Shown: positions 27,101 through 42,100 of the stretch, one piece after another
How positions within the stretch are numbered: the stretch's first letter is position 1
Layout: each line of letters opens with the position of its first letter
Source: Epiperipatus broadwayi
Lineage: Eukaryota; Onychophora; Udeonychophora; Euonychophora; Peripatidae
Assembly: GCA_028023455.1 (NCBI GenBank)
Contig: JAQFVV010012402.1
Coordinates: 12,690,292-12,754,291, forward strand
Length of the DNA: 64,000 nt
Direction: 5' to 3'
Notes under the pieces: generated by a model
The model's database searches: none
Told to the model about the DNA's origin: nothing
What the model saw: the letters and a program-made list of their open reading frames with translations, nothing else
Translations under genes and position numbers: made by a program

Positions 27101-30100
27101 TAAATGTAAAATAAAATAAACAAATTACAATTTGATTCGTGTTTTTTATTTTGCTTTATTAGAAAAATCAATTTTCTATCAGAGGGTTAGTTTTAGTGTT
27201 AGTGTTCTGTTGTTTGTAATGCTAAAATAAAAAATATCAAAATCGTAACCGTAGTCGTAGAAAAGAAAGTAAAACTTTTTTAAACAACAACAAACACATA
27301 TAAATGTCTTCTTTACTTATTAACCATGTTTATAATATATGCTTTTTATGAAATTTACAAAAAACCGTGCAGAATTGTACTTTTCTTACTGGATATTTTT
27401 GTGTTTCCGCTCTTTTTTACTTCAAAAATATACACACGGTAGAATCTTGTTTGTCTCATGGAATGTTATGAACAGTATGTTATTTGATGTGTTACCTAAT
27501 TCCAACTCACTTTACACATATATCTTGTCAACATTTTCCCAATTAAAACTTCAATACAGTACGTTGTAAAAAGTCTGATACTTATTACTTTACAAAATCT
27601 GAACATTTCAATAATTTAAAATAAAAAAAAAATCCAATTAAAACAACATTTCCATCCAATTCAAATACACACCCTCTCACCAAGCCGTAACAATTTTATA
27701 AACTGTGCGAATTCGGAAAATGTATTCGATATGACGCGACATAGCGGCCTGCAATCTGTAGCACAACAAAAAAGTTGTATTATAAAAAACGTGTCGGCCG
27801 CGGAAACGGCATTTTTAAGTGTTTTAGCATGAAAACCGCGCCATAGAGTGGCGTCTTTAGCTATAAGACGAGAACCAAAATGAGTTTTAAAAAAAAAAAG
27901 GGAAAGATAATTATCTTTACAGATTGATTCTTTTAATATATGGATAATTAGGATTCATAAAATATTAAAATATTTTATTTTAAATAAAAGTAGTAATAAT
28001 GCTTTAGATTATAATATAATTATATGGTAGATAAAGAGTGCGTGCATGCATTTAAATTTATGCATAAAAAATATGACAACTATCAAGAATTAAATATAAA
28101 AAAATCAGTTCAAATTAAGCATATAAGTTATTTAATATTACAAATGTGATCAGGTATTGCCTCACACAGATATTTAGACTCTTGCATTAATCAACATTGA
28201 CATACTGCTTTTATGTGTATGAACTTTATTATATAGATAAATTTATTTATAAACTATTGTTATAATTATGAAGTGATTAAAAATAATGTTTTTCAGGGTA
28301 GAATTTGAAAGCTGACCAACTCTACGAATTTTGTTTTACAGATACCCATTTTATAAGGAATAGGCTCCAAACACTACCTCTATGAATTATTATTAGTTTA
28401 ATGAAGATATGTGTGTGCAATTATGTAATATATTTACCCACATGCTTACTGAAAATATACTGGTATACTAAGTCTGTTTTAGATATATATGTATGTGATG
28501 GTAATTAATCAAAATGTAGCTAAATAATTGGATTATACTTCTAGGGGTGATTAACAAGTGAAATTATAATCTGGATGCATTAAAAGCATGGACTATTTAT
28601 TAGTGTCAATCAGTGCTTGATCATATAATTATATCATTATGTTATAGCTGTGAATTAAATAATATTTTTTTAGAGTTTGATTAAGTATAAACCTTGGAAA
28701 TTTTCTGAGGATTTTTTCAATGCTATAATTTGTTGCATATTTATCTTTCTACATGTGCCCATGAAACATCAATTAAAATATAATTTAGTAAGGATTTGAA
28801 CTCATACTTTCAAATTCCCTACTGCTATCCACTCCATCTTATACAATTGATACACATGACCACAAAAATATGAAGAAAATAAACGATATATCTTTTTCAC
28901 ATGTATGTGGTAATGTATATCGGTTGTATTAGATGGAGTGGATAGCAATAGGGAGATTGAAAGTCTTGAGTTCAAATTTCTTCTACATTCAGTATAGACA
29001 ATATACTTGTTTTAAATATTAAAATATAATTTAAAAATAAGACTATTCAGGGAATAATATTGTTAATTACCAAAATGTGAGAACAGATAAGAAAATAGTT
29101 ATTTAAAAAGAAATACAATTTAAATTATAAGAAATATAATGTAAAAAAAATTAATAATAGCTTTTGTTAAGTATAATATCTCATTTTATGTTTTATAAAT
29201 ATTAACTAAGAAATAAAATATTAACTAAGAAATATATCATATTTTGAGAATGCAATATAGAGAGCTTACCAATAGCTCAAACAAGCTCTTGGTACGCTCT
29301 TTATATTGCATTTTTGTAAATACAAGCTTTTTATAAAGCAATGTCACGCTATATATGACTTGCTTTATTGATTATTATCTTGCAAATGAATTGTATACAG
29401 TGAAAACTATTTGTATCTTAATTTGTAAATAAATTGTTTATTATCATTCATTTAAATATTGTGAGATTTCAATTATTTTTATATGAACATTTGTTAGATT
29501 GGAATATCAAATCCATGATCTATCATTCAAGAGTAAATTATGATCCTTGATTTGGCCAGGTATTATAAATCAAGGGTAATGAATTGGTAAGATTTCAAGA
29601 AAATATATGGCAGATTAACATAAAGACCGAAATATTATGAAGAAATGTATGACAAATCATATTATTATAGAAACAGAGTATAACGCTAGAATATTTCCTG
29701 ATGGTATTCATTATGTGGTCCTCAGATTTTGATGGTAATTATGCTTATGGCACATTATCAACTTAGATATTACTATATGTAAAGATATAGTAAGAGAATG
29801 TACATCCTCAATGCATTGTCACACATTACAATATGTATTATAATGTTAGAATGGAGATCTCAATCTAGAGACAATCTGGATTATATGTACTACTTTTCCG
29901 TGAGTTGTTTTATTTTATTAAAAAAATAAAATATTGGTACAATAAGATTAGCAAATATTTTATTTAAAATCTTTAAATATTTCACTTATGTTAATCTAAT
30001 AAACATGTGTAAATGTTGATTATAATCATAAACATAAAATATTTTAAATTGTTGAGTATTGCCATTGTTAAGATTTTATTGGTATAAATAGATAAGAAAA

Positions 30101-33100
30101 TGGAATTTATGTTAATAGAAGAAGCATATAAATTCCAATGCTTATCTATAAATTGAAATTGAAGAATGTTAATTCATCTTTCATTTTATAGATAAAACTT
30201 TTAATTGAATAAAGGAAATTATAAAGAAGGAAGAGATGAAATGGATATAAAATCACATAGTAATAATTAAAAAAAGAGGAAAGGTTGAGTGGTAATTAGT
30301 TTTAATTGAAATTTTAGCAGCTGAGTGATGAGAATAACTTTTGAAGGCATTTTGAAGAGATAGAACTTCAACTGAATAATTGATTTTTAGTTAAGCTTTA
30401 GAGAAAAAATTTACACCATGATAATTATGATATAAAAAAAAACGTTTGTGAAATTGAACTGTGATTGGTGAGTGAAATTTAATATATGCTCACTAAAGCC
30501 TGAAACCATGTGGAGCTGACTACCATCAAACCAGTGGCGGTAATGCCCTATAAACAGTCTAAACATGAAATGAGGTTCAAAAAGCTGCCTTAAAATTATC
30601 ACTGATATGGGATTTAAATCCATTGTCAACCTCGATTAAATTAATTTACTGAAGATGTATTTTTCATTTATTTAATCATTATGTTTTTTTGTTGTTTTTT
30701 TTTTTTTGCATATTATTATTTAAAAGAGTTAATCTATCTGCTATTAATATTTTAATGCAAACATATGGGAATCTATATTCTGTCGAGAAAGATTTTGTTC
30801 GATTTAACAGAAAGAAACTCTAATAATGAAGCACAAAATAGTGCTCCACTAGGATCATAAGTATAAAACACAAAGGAAGAAAAAAATAAATGCCCTTACT
30901 TTAAAGTAAAAGAGTGTTTCCTTTTGTATGATCATATGTGTCTTTAACAAAATACCGCAGTAAGATTTAAATTATTTTTCAGAAAGGCCTAATAATAATA
31001 ATAAGTAATAAAGTTGTATTAGTTATTTTGTTTTATACTATTAACTGTCAATTTATATGCATGCAGTAATCATGAGTCACATTATCACTATTATAGAATA
31101 TTTGTTAAAGATTTATGATAAATTTGCCAAATATTTGTAAATATCTATGTGTATGTGTCAATTATCCTGTTTTTTTTTATATACTTGCATGTGATGTGTA
31201 ATCATTTATTAAATGATAATGAATAAATTATATAAATTTATTTATCACATGTCATTTTGATCTTACTGGACAGTTCATTTTTAAATTAAGAGGAATAGGT
31301 TCTTGGCTGAGTATATAGAGGGTATTATGACTAGTTAATTGAATTACTGTGCATGTAGTATTGCTCTCCTTTCAGAGTGTGTCGTCCTTATCCACAATGG
31401 ACATGTATAATTATTTATTTGTCTCAAATGGATAAAATAAAATTTTGCATATATATGAATAATTAGAGAAAGATTTTATATATATATACACATATATGAC
31501 ACAAATAAAATGTCCATTAATCAAAAACTATTGTAATAACAATAAAAATAATAAATATAACGGTATAAAATATAACTGTTATAGTTTTATTTCCAGGAGC
31601 TTATTATGATTTGAGAAAGAAGAAGTTCTAAGGAAAGTACTTGTTATTGTGCTAAAACATCAGCTATTTAGCTACATTTTTATTACGTGGAAGCTGCCAG
31701 AAATAATACTATAAATTCATTTAGTCATGAGAATATTAGAATATACATTTGTATATACATATTTTACTTGCTTCCTATGTGCTTAATAAATAATTAGAAC
31801 ATTATATATATATGAATAGTAGCTACATTCAAGAACCTTTCTGAATTAAAACTTCGGTTTTATAATCAGAGATAAGTTCTCAGTATAATATATATAATTT
31901 TGTGTTAGATTTTACTTTAATGACCACACCATAAAAAAAAAATCATGTGTGCACACATAAATATGCAAACTTACAAATAATTATCTTTATTATAGTTATT
32001 TAATATGAATAAAGTGATTTTAATTTACAGTGTATAAAGAGTATGTAAAATTATTTTTAACATTAAAAATGTCATATATAAGTTATAAATGGCTGTATAT
32101 AGATCACATGCACAGATTCCTCATATCTGCATTAAAAAGATGATCAGCATTTTTTTTTTCCTCTCATACACAAAATTGCTTTTAAAAAATTAAAAATCAA
32201 AAATTGTTCTAAACTTCTAATTATTTTAATATATTAAAAACTAGCTGTCTCCATATCATTTATGAAAATATGCCCACAAAAATAACTTTTGTTCAATGTT
32301 TTTGTGACACTGAAATTTCTGATATCTATTAAATGTGTATCAATTAGAACACAAACATGTCTGCATGTTAATGAAACTTTTTAAAAAGTTAAAAAAAAAT
32401 CCTTAATATAAAAACTAATTTTATTATTTTATTAACTATTTGACATTATCTTAATTGATAGTTATATTTGCAAGGAAATCAAGTCATATATCACGCGAGT
32501 TAATTTAATAAGCTTGTAATAAAAATGTTGTATAATCAGCATGCCAATAGTTCTTAACAAGCTTTTCAGAACAACTCTATCCCAGACCAGTTTCTAGCTC
32601 TAGCTTTCATCAGTAAGATGCTAGGATAGTCAAGCATTAGATTTAAAATACTAGGTCAAGCCCAGCACTTTATCTAATGTTTAACTATTAAATAAAAAAT
32701 CTGAAATTTTCAGACATCCATATATCTTCAAATCCAGCTATCTAACTTACATAGCCATATGGGAATGAACTAGTGTAGCTTTAGCAATATGAAATCACAA
32801 AAGCCTTAAGAGCATTAGATAAATTGCTGGACTTGACTTGGTATTCTAAATCTAATGCTTGAATATCTTACCACCTCACTGACAAAAGCCAGAGCTAGAA
32901 ACTGGTCTGGGGACAGGGATGTGCTGCAAGAGCTATTGGCATGCTCATTATATATCATTGATAGTTATATAAAATAAAAATATATAGCAATACTATTTAA
33001 ATAATAACACCTTTCAAAAATTTATTCAATTCATTTAAGATTTGAATCAGTTAAAATGTACAATTAAATTTTTATTATTTGATTTATCAACTATAAGTTT

Positions 33101-36100
33101 AATCAGGAGAATATGAAATCTTTGAAGAATAATTTAGTTTAATTAATGATTTAATATATAGTATTTTAGCTTCTATTGTGAATATTAGCAAAAATTATTA
33201 ATTGCTTTACCTTTACCAAAGAGAAAGAGGCACTGTTTTTATGGATAATACATAATATTTTTAATAATAGAAAAGCTATAGCTGGGTTACTGGCATACAC
33301 ATGAAACTTTGCATACATAAGATATTCTTACCTTTGGAAAAATGTAATCCTATCCTACATAATTGTTTTTTTTTTTCATTCACAAATCAATTAAACAATT
33401 AAGAATCATATAACATATATATATATTCCTGATTCATTATGGGCATGTAATGTTTTGAATTTTGTATTGGATATTCTTATATTTTTTGATAAATATTATA
33501 TACCTACTCATTAAAAAAAATGATACAAAAAAGTGACAAATATATAGCTCAGCATGAAGATAATTTTCAAAATAATATATTAGTATTGTAAGGTGTTTGG
33601 AAAGAATCTTTAAGTTTCTAGTGGTAAATGTAACAGTATGTGCATGTGAACAATCCTCTGCAAAATAGCCATGGGTTACTGTTCAAAAGCCATGACTCAA
33701 ATTTTAGCCACCTACCATGAAACCAAAAATGTGCTATGTATCAGAAAAGACTAGTTTTAATAAATGACAACTCCTAATATATAAATTGGGAACCAAATAT
33801 ATACAATGCACATATAGGACTAAAATATATCATTGCCATACATTGAATTAGATAATTATCAGTATCTAGATGAAAAGATGACTCACTGAAAACAAACTAA
33901 TATTTCTGTTGTCAAATAACTTTCCTATTATAGACTCCAAGATCAGCGATGCTTTGGTTAATAAGTTGTCAAAGAAAAACTATTGTAAGTCAGGCCCACC
34001 TATGTCAATCAATAATTTCCTTTCAACTCGTAATATAGAGATCCACTACCAATGCTTGTCCATGCAAATGACGGGTTGCTATTTGGTTATAGTAATCTCT
34101 AAAATAATGATTGCTGGTACTTTTCTACAATAATTAATGACAAACATGTCAACTCTTCTCATATGCCGTTATTTCAAAAATGAACCAATAACTTTATACA
34201 TATATAATTTTTCCATTCTGAAATAAATTCAAATATCAATAGAGTTGATAAAACAGACTCCTAGATATCTTTGGTTCTTAAAATTGCTACAATATCATCA
34301 AACCTCTAAGGTGACTTTGCCAAACATTGTTTATATTTTATTGCAATTTATATAACATTTGTTGCCAAGTTTAATAATAGCTTATTCTTGCTAACTTGCA
34401 TTGCTGCTAACATTACTTCCTTCTGGATGATGTAATCTCTATATCGAACAATTAATTATTAAAAAATGTAAATAGCTATATGCAATGTGATTTCACATAT
34501 CAAATACTGTCAAAATAAATAAACATGTTTTTCATATGTTAGTATTATTTGCATAACAATTATTTTCAACTCCCTCCTGATAAGAAAACATTTCAATCTG
34601 TTTTATATATCTAAGTTTGAAAGCAAATATTAAGGAGAATCTATATTCAATTCTGATTAACTGTAAAATAGCACTATAGGTTAGATAGATTACGGATTGA
34701 AATTTATGCCAGATCCAGTTGACTGACTGCATTATATAATATATACTTCATTTCAATCAAACTCAAAACTATCAGTGTGATGGCCATGCAAAGTGATAAA
34801 TAATCATGTAATTAAGTAGCCAGAAGATTATATTATATCTAAGCACTGCAATGATAGAATGGGCATTTAACAATTCCAATCAGTTAATCTGAAGTAACTA
34901 TTTTTCTTTTATTTATGTCACTTAGATGAAAATCGATTGTAGACTCAATTCTGAGACTATTATTCAATCACTAGGATAAACCACAGAGAGTATATCAAAT
35001 GGTAAAACAACTAATCTGTAAAATTTGTCTGAGGTGAATAAAACTTACGCTGAAATAACTATGAATCAAATTTACAATTTATTTAATAACTATTTTTGTA
35101 TGTTATTGATTGGAAAAGTTTCATTGACTGTCCCAAAAGTCTTAGTTTTAAATAATTTACTAAGTGGATCGACTATTGTTGAGTTCTATTAATGATGCAA
35201 AAGTTTTGCCTAAGTAATTTACAGAATGTATGGAATTTCTTGGAATGCACTTGATGCAAATTTTCCTTACATTTCATAATAGATCATTCATTGGCTTCTA
35301 AAACTTCATTAACTATTCATAACCAAAATACTAATCTGTAAATGAATATTTTGTCCGGATCTCACAAGCCTTCATTTTCACATAAGATAGAATTCTGAGT
35401 TTTGTGGCAGCATTCTCTTTTTGTAGATATTACTGAACATTTTCTTTAGATAAAATCCCTGAGTTTTGCTAAAGATCTTGCACATCACTGCTCACATCCA
35501 CAATCATATAATGATTGATTTTAATAATAAAACTTTCTCAACAAACAATTCTGCTTCAATTGCTAAATTTAATTTTCCTCTGTACATCTTAAACAGAATT
35601 AATGTAAAATTTACTTTTTTTCTGATAAGTCACTAACTTGATTAATTATGCATTACTCACTTGGTTTCTGGATACATAAAATTTTATGTTATGAAAACTT
35701 CAAAAAATTTTTATACCAACAGCTTTTTGGCCAATAAAAATGATGAGTCAGCCAATTTCAATTGATTAATCATGGTCAGATGATTCGTCAATGGCTGACA
35801 TTTTTATTAATTTATAAAGAATTAAAATAAAAGCAATTAAAAGTGAATAATAAAAAGGGACTCTAAAAATAGGGTAATTATGTCTCTAAAAATACATATA
35901 TAAAGATAAAAATTATTTCTTATTTACTAACTAAATTAACTTAAAGACTAAATGATTAATAATCACTGCTGGCAACTACATCATTTTTTTTTTTTGCAAA
36001 AAATAATCATTATCATCGTCACTCAATCTGTAAATCACAAAAGGATATAGTGGCACCATGCAAAGATCTACATTATCTTCCAAACTTCGTGATCTTGGGC

Positions 36101-39100
36101 TATATGCAGTATCTCATAGAACTAATGGCCACTGGCTTGTCTAATTCGATCTGCATATCACACTAAAAATCAAATGCATAGACAATGACCTTTCACTTTT
36201 TCTTAATAACAAACTTTCCTATAGCTATAATCCATTTCCTCATCAATATTGACAGTTTCTTGTTGATTTCAAGTTCTTCTAAAATAAGAATGTTAATTCT
36301 GAGGCAATATAGGGAATTAGAAGCATTCTTTCAATTCTGATTTTTTTCATTTAATTTTTTTTATTGAGTATATATATTTCAGTAATATAAATGGCAATTG
36401 GAAAAATAAGAAAATAAATCAGTTTTAATTTGATAGATCTTGAATTATTTCAGTCTACCCATATTTTACAGTTTGCCATTCCTATTTATATTATTGCAGA
36501 TCTTTCTGCACATTTTTTCATCATTTTAACCATTGTGATGCAATATAGATATTTAAGATGTAATATGTTGGACTATTTCCATCATTTATGAGTGAATGTT
36601 GAATGTTTAGAAAATTTTAAACTTTATTTAAACTTTTCAAATACAAAGAACTTGTTAGTAATAACACACAAATAGACAATACAGGTTAGTAATAACATAA
36701 CGTTTCGAGTTTAAAATTTTCTATACATTCAACATTCACTCATAAATGATGGAAATAGTCCAACATATTACATCTTATAATATACCATCATTACAAAACT
36801 TTAGACAAATAAGATATTTAAATTTACTACTTCAAAACCTTCTGGGGATGAGAGATATTACTGGGATGGTCTATAATCATGATTTTGTTTTTTCCATGTT
36901 TGTTAATCTCTCATTAGCAATCAAAATTAAAATATCAACCGCATATTTCAAATTATTTATAATAATAATAATTTTAAGTTTTATTGAAAGTTTTTCATTT
37001 CTCTATTTCTTTAACATTTTTTAAAAACATTACTTATGTTAATAAATACCACAAAAACTTATTAAACATACTATATTTAGTAAAATATTGATAAATGTAT
37101 TAATATGGTTTAAAGAATCAACAATACATTGTGTGTGGGGGGGGGGGGAGAGGGGGACATTTTGAAAAAACGGGAAAATATAGTTTTAAAAAATTTGAGC
37201 GTTAAATTCATGTATTAATAATCAGGTTAAGATATATATTTTAAGGTTTACATAATAAAAGAAAATAGCACACCTTGATTTGCAAGGGCCAAATTTTCTG
37301 CACTACATCAGTCACTTCATATAAGTACATTAATGATTATTACTAAATATTTATTGAACTAGAGGTTATCCTTAGTCCGGATATAAACTTTCAACATCAA
37401 TTAAAGATTATTACATCTGCTGTTTAATGATAAATATTCACATGGAATAACTTAACTTCATAATCACTTTTTTTTTTTAAATATTTAAATATACCTAAAA
37501 CTTCCATTCTATCATACATTATTAAAATTTATGATAAAGATATATGAAAAATCAAATGACCCAAGATGGACATTTCATACTGAAACAGAACTCATCCATT
37601 GGCCCTAGGTCATAACCTCTTACATATTTTCACTTGATCAGTATTCATTAGTATCAAATTATTACACTTTGATTCATAAAGTATCAAATTTTCTGCACTT
37701 GTTCTAATCTTTACATAACTCAAGTTTAAAGTTTATATCTTTTTTTTTTTTTGCTTAGTTTTATGGAAATTTTAAATATAACTTTAAAAAAAAAAAACAT
37801 ATTCCACATTGCATATTATTAAAAACACAGATATATTAATCTCTAACTGATGTTTAAAGTTTATATCTGAGCTAGGGATAATAACTAATTTAAAGAATGA
37901 TTAATAACAACCATTGATATATTTATCTGAAATGATTGATGTCAAAACTATGAGTGAAGAAAATGTGATACTTATAAATCAAAGTATAATAATTTGACAT
38001 TGATAAATATTGAACCAATGTGTAAGATATGGTGATAAATGATGGTTCAGCATGAAATACATATCTTGGAATTGTTTGACTTTTTCAGATATTTTTATTC
38101 ATATGTTTCAAGACTATATAATACTAAATCATCCATGCACTTTACAACTGTTTCAAGATTGTGTGGTGTAGAAATTTTAAGTTTATCAATAAAATAAAAA
38201 AAAATGTTTATTATATATATGTTATGTAATTATGGTTTTTGTTATAGAATTATAAATATATAAATAGTAATCGTATAAAGAGGGGGGGGGAATAAAGGAT
38301 ACAAATGCATTTATTTAGTGAGTATAATTACAAAAAAGACAACAAGAAGCATATAATATAGATTAATAAATTAGTAAGAATCGAGAAAAGGTACTTAAAA
38401 TTTCCTAAATGGAAAAAAAGTTAGTTAGATAAATGAAAAAATATTATTTAAAAAAACGGTGCTTTTGTCAATTTTTATTTTAAATTTATTTAAAATTATA
38501 CTACAAGTCAACAATATGAATTAAGATTGACTATATAAGAAATATATAAAAATATATTACTTTTACAGCAAGGCACATAAATATCATAAAATTAATATAC
38601 CAGTAAATTAAAACTTCCTAAAAAATATCTTACTTTATACAATGTTCAAGCAACTGTAAACCAAAATGACGTATAATTGGAGAATTTGTTTTGGCAGCCA
38701 ACTGTAATCCACACTGAGCACAGTCAGGTGAATTTTCTTTAAAATCTTCACATAGCTGAAATTATATTAATATCCACATAATATAAAATTCAAAAACAGT
38801 GATAGCAATATATTAAGATCAATGAATTTATAAATTTTTATATATTAATTGATATACTCTTATTCTTCTCTTTTACTTTCTTTGCATATATTCATATATA
38901 TATATTGCTTATAATAACTTCTTTCATATACACTTCAATGCAAACAAATTTTATAAAAAAACTTTTTTATTTTCCTTATAGTTTCAACTATCCAGCAGTC
39001 TTCATCAGAGCTTTTTCACAAACTCTTGAAATACCTATTGCTTTTTAGCAACAATGTTAAATATCAAAAATTTATCAGAGATTTTACATGTAATTCTGTG

Positions 39101-42100
39101 AACAGAAAAAAAAGAAATAATAAAGATGAATCTAAAAAAATTCTGAATCGGATTAAACATCCAAAAAAAAAATCCATGTTTTTCAGAAAATGCATCAGCA
39201 ACTGTGAAAAAAAGAAACTGAAAGTAAAATGGATAAAAATCTTTAAAGGAAACTGGATATGAAATTATAAAAAGCATCCAGGAAAGATATGGAATAATTT
39301 TATAATATTTACAAATATGATAACAGAATAAGCTTGGGGGGGGGGGGGATTCCTTTAAATAGATTTATGAGATCAAAATGAAGCTTTAGTCACAATTGCA
39401 GTCATAAAAATCAAAGATAAAAAAGATATAAAAAAGATATCACAATAATATCAACTAAGACAATGAATAATATTTCTGCAGTGTTATTTTCATTATACCA
39501 CTCTCACGCAAAATAGGACGGGTTTCTATTTATCTTTAACACACATCTTTTTCACGTCTTTGGTCATATAGTTGGTTATGATTACATCCCTCCACAAGGT
39601 ATTAAAAGAAGATAGAAACTAGTTCTTACCTTAAATGAGAGTTGTGGAGTGAAAATTACACTACAGAAATATTATTCATTATTGGATAATCTCTAGTCTA
39701 ATTAATGTCAAAAATTATTATCAACTAAGACATTGTGATGAAGCATTCTAAATCCAGGAAAAAAGTTTCAATGAAAGAAGAGATTACATTAGCCTTAAAA
39801 CCACTGAAATTATTAGCATTGCATTAGAAATTTGTAGAAAAAGAAATAAAAATATTTATCATATTATGTCAATTAATCTGAAAGACTAATCAAGATTTAC
39901 AAATTGAAAAAAAATCCAACTTACATTCCTAAATCAAAGACATGAATTACCCCCCAGACATAATTTGTCTACAATGTCAAGAAATGTATTTACAATAATT
40001 ATTTCCATGAAATATCACAATAAGCTGGTAAATAATCAAGATAAATGAAATATTTGGCTATTAATCAAAATAAATACCATTTTCACCAGACACTGCTTAC
40101 ACTATTCTATATTGTATTGACATTAAATTAAATATAATATAAACATTAAATTCCTTGTCCGAACAGGAGCAATATGATGGTAGATTAGACAGGTATTTAT
40201 GGTTTAATTATTATTAAAGTACATGAAAAGAATATTTTCTCATAATTATTTAATCAAAAATTGAAAATAAAATGGCAAATTAAATTAACTCATAACAAAA
40301 TTGGAAAGTTAACAAAAATAAAATTAAAAGCAAAAAAAAAGAAAACAAAATACAAAAATAAAATATAGATTATATAGATTACAGATAAATCATTGAAGTT
40401 CCGATTTCCTTTTATAATCATCTGTCTTCTCAGCTCAATTCAAGGATAGGTGGAGAGCAAGATTTAATTCTTAATAATGTAGTACCTGGAATCAGGCCCC
40501 TATATGAACATCATCCAATATTTTCTTCCTCAGTCTACTAGCTTTCATTTTATCTATTCAGAATTTTTTTAAAAAAGCATTTTACATTATTGTGAAAGTG
40601 TAGTATTATCAATTATAGCTTGAAATTAACGCTGAGAAGCAAGGTCAATATTTAAATAATTCATAATGGACCTGTTGAACAGAATATTAGTCTTTCAGTT
40701 AGTGTGCAGTCATATATTGTTAAAGGTTGCCTTGACTACAGATTCAGATTGATAGCTTAAAGGTTGATTGTTATCCACATTTATAAACCCATTAAAGCCT
40801 TGAGTAATTGGCTTTATGGTTTTAATAAATATCTTGTTTATATGTAATTTTCAAGTTATAAAAACTATTTATTAGTCTTCTTTCAGAACAGGTTGTATTT
40901 TCCTGATTAATGAAGTTTGTCTAAACTTCTTTGCATTATTAATTTCATACTCCTTGGTCAAGTTGCAAACTTTAGTGTCTATATAAACATATCAGACCAT
41001 AAATAAATATGATACCACCTTTACTGTTAAAGGTAGCATTGACTACAAGTTGAGACTGTTGATAGCTTAAGGATTGATTGTTATCATAAGCATATATTAT
41101 ATAAATATATGTAAATGCACAGTGGAGCCTCTACATTTACTATATTTTGTTCCATAACTTCTAATGAATAATATGAATTAGCAGTTAACTCCTGCTTCAT
41201 TATACTAGTTTGTTAACAATACATAATTAACCTTTCCATACATAAATACACACACATACATTAACATATGTTTACATTCACCTATAATTAACTTTAAAAG
41301 ATAATTCAGTATACACATTCTAAATATTTAATAAACTTGGATAAACAATACATACTTCCATATATCGTAATAATTGGCATGGCCTGAGGATTAAAAGATG
41401 ACAATGAGAATACATAATATAAATACCACACATTAAAATATTGACGATGTATTAAGGGTTGAATGATGAGAGAAGTTAAAAGTTATCAAAAAGAAAGATC
41501 AGAGTATCAATGATGCACACATAACTCTATATATCTTTAACAATATGTGACTGTGTCAATTATGTAGTAGAAATATGTCCATCAGTAAACAAAGATGCAG
41601 TTCCACCTTGATGCAACAATTAGATAATAGTCAATAAACAAAGCTATACAGTAGACTAAATAATTATTATAATCAATTAAATATAACATAAAAACTATTT
41701 ACCTAGGCTTTTAGACTAATGCATTACCATACTGCAAAAATACAATACATATAGTTTCTGGATACAATCCAGGTAATTCTTGAGTAATTTTCTTCTGATA
41801 AATAATTAAGTTTGAATTACAGGAAACAGCTTGTGCTGAAGATTTTCTATAGCTTTTTTCATTCTAATCAACAGGTTTTTATTATAGAAACTTGCAGATA
41901 TTTGTGTCTTTGGTTAAGTTTCTGCTTAAAAACAGAAAGAATAGGGAGGTGGTGAATATTCAGGCTGACATTTGGGAGGTATCAATTTTTTTTTTCCTCC
42001 CATATGTATATATACTAAATTCTAGGTCATTGTTCAGAGAAACTAAATAACTTTAAAAGAACATTCAACACTGCATATTTCTGTAATACTTATTAATTAC

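Larger units (their letters stand above)
23484..38633 (-). other. XPO5: XPO5 intron 2 (15.1 kb)
   Basis: The largest intron in the window. It holds a degenerate minisatellite (24.85-25.23 kb), a 969-bp inverted-terminal-repeat transposon, at least six inverted-repeat or hairpin structures, and a decayed region (33.6-36.2 kb) that may be a transposase fossil. No exon-like conserved ORF was found. Confidence 0.9.

Noticed and set aside
36746-37024. 92-codon plus ORF
   Set aside because: Starts in the right arm of an inverted repeat and continues into low-complexity AAT/TTT codons.
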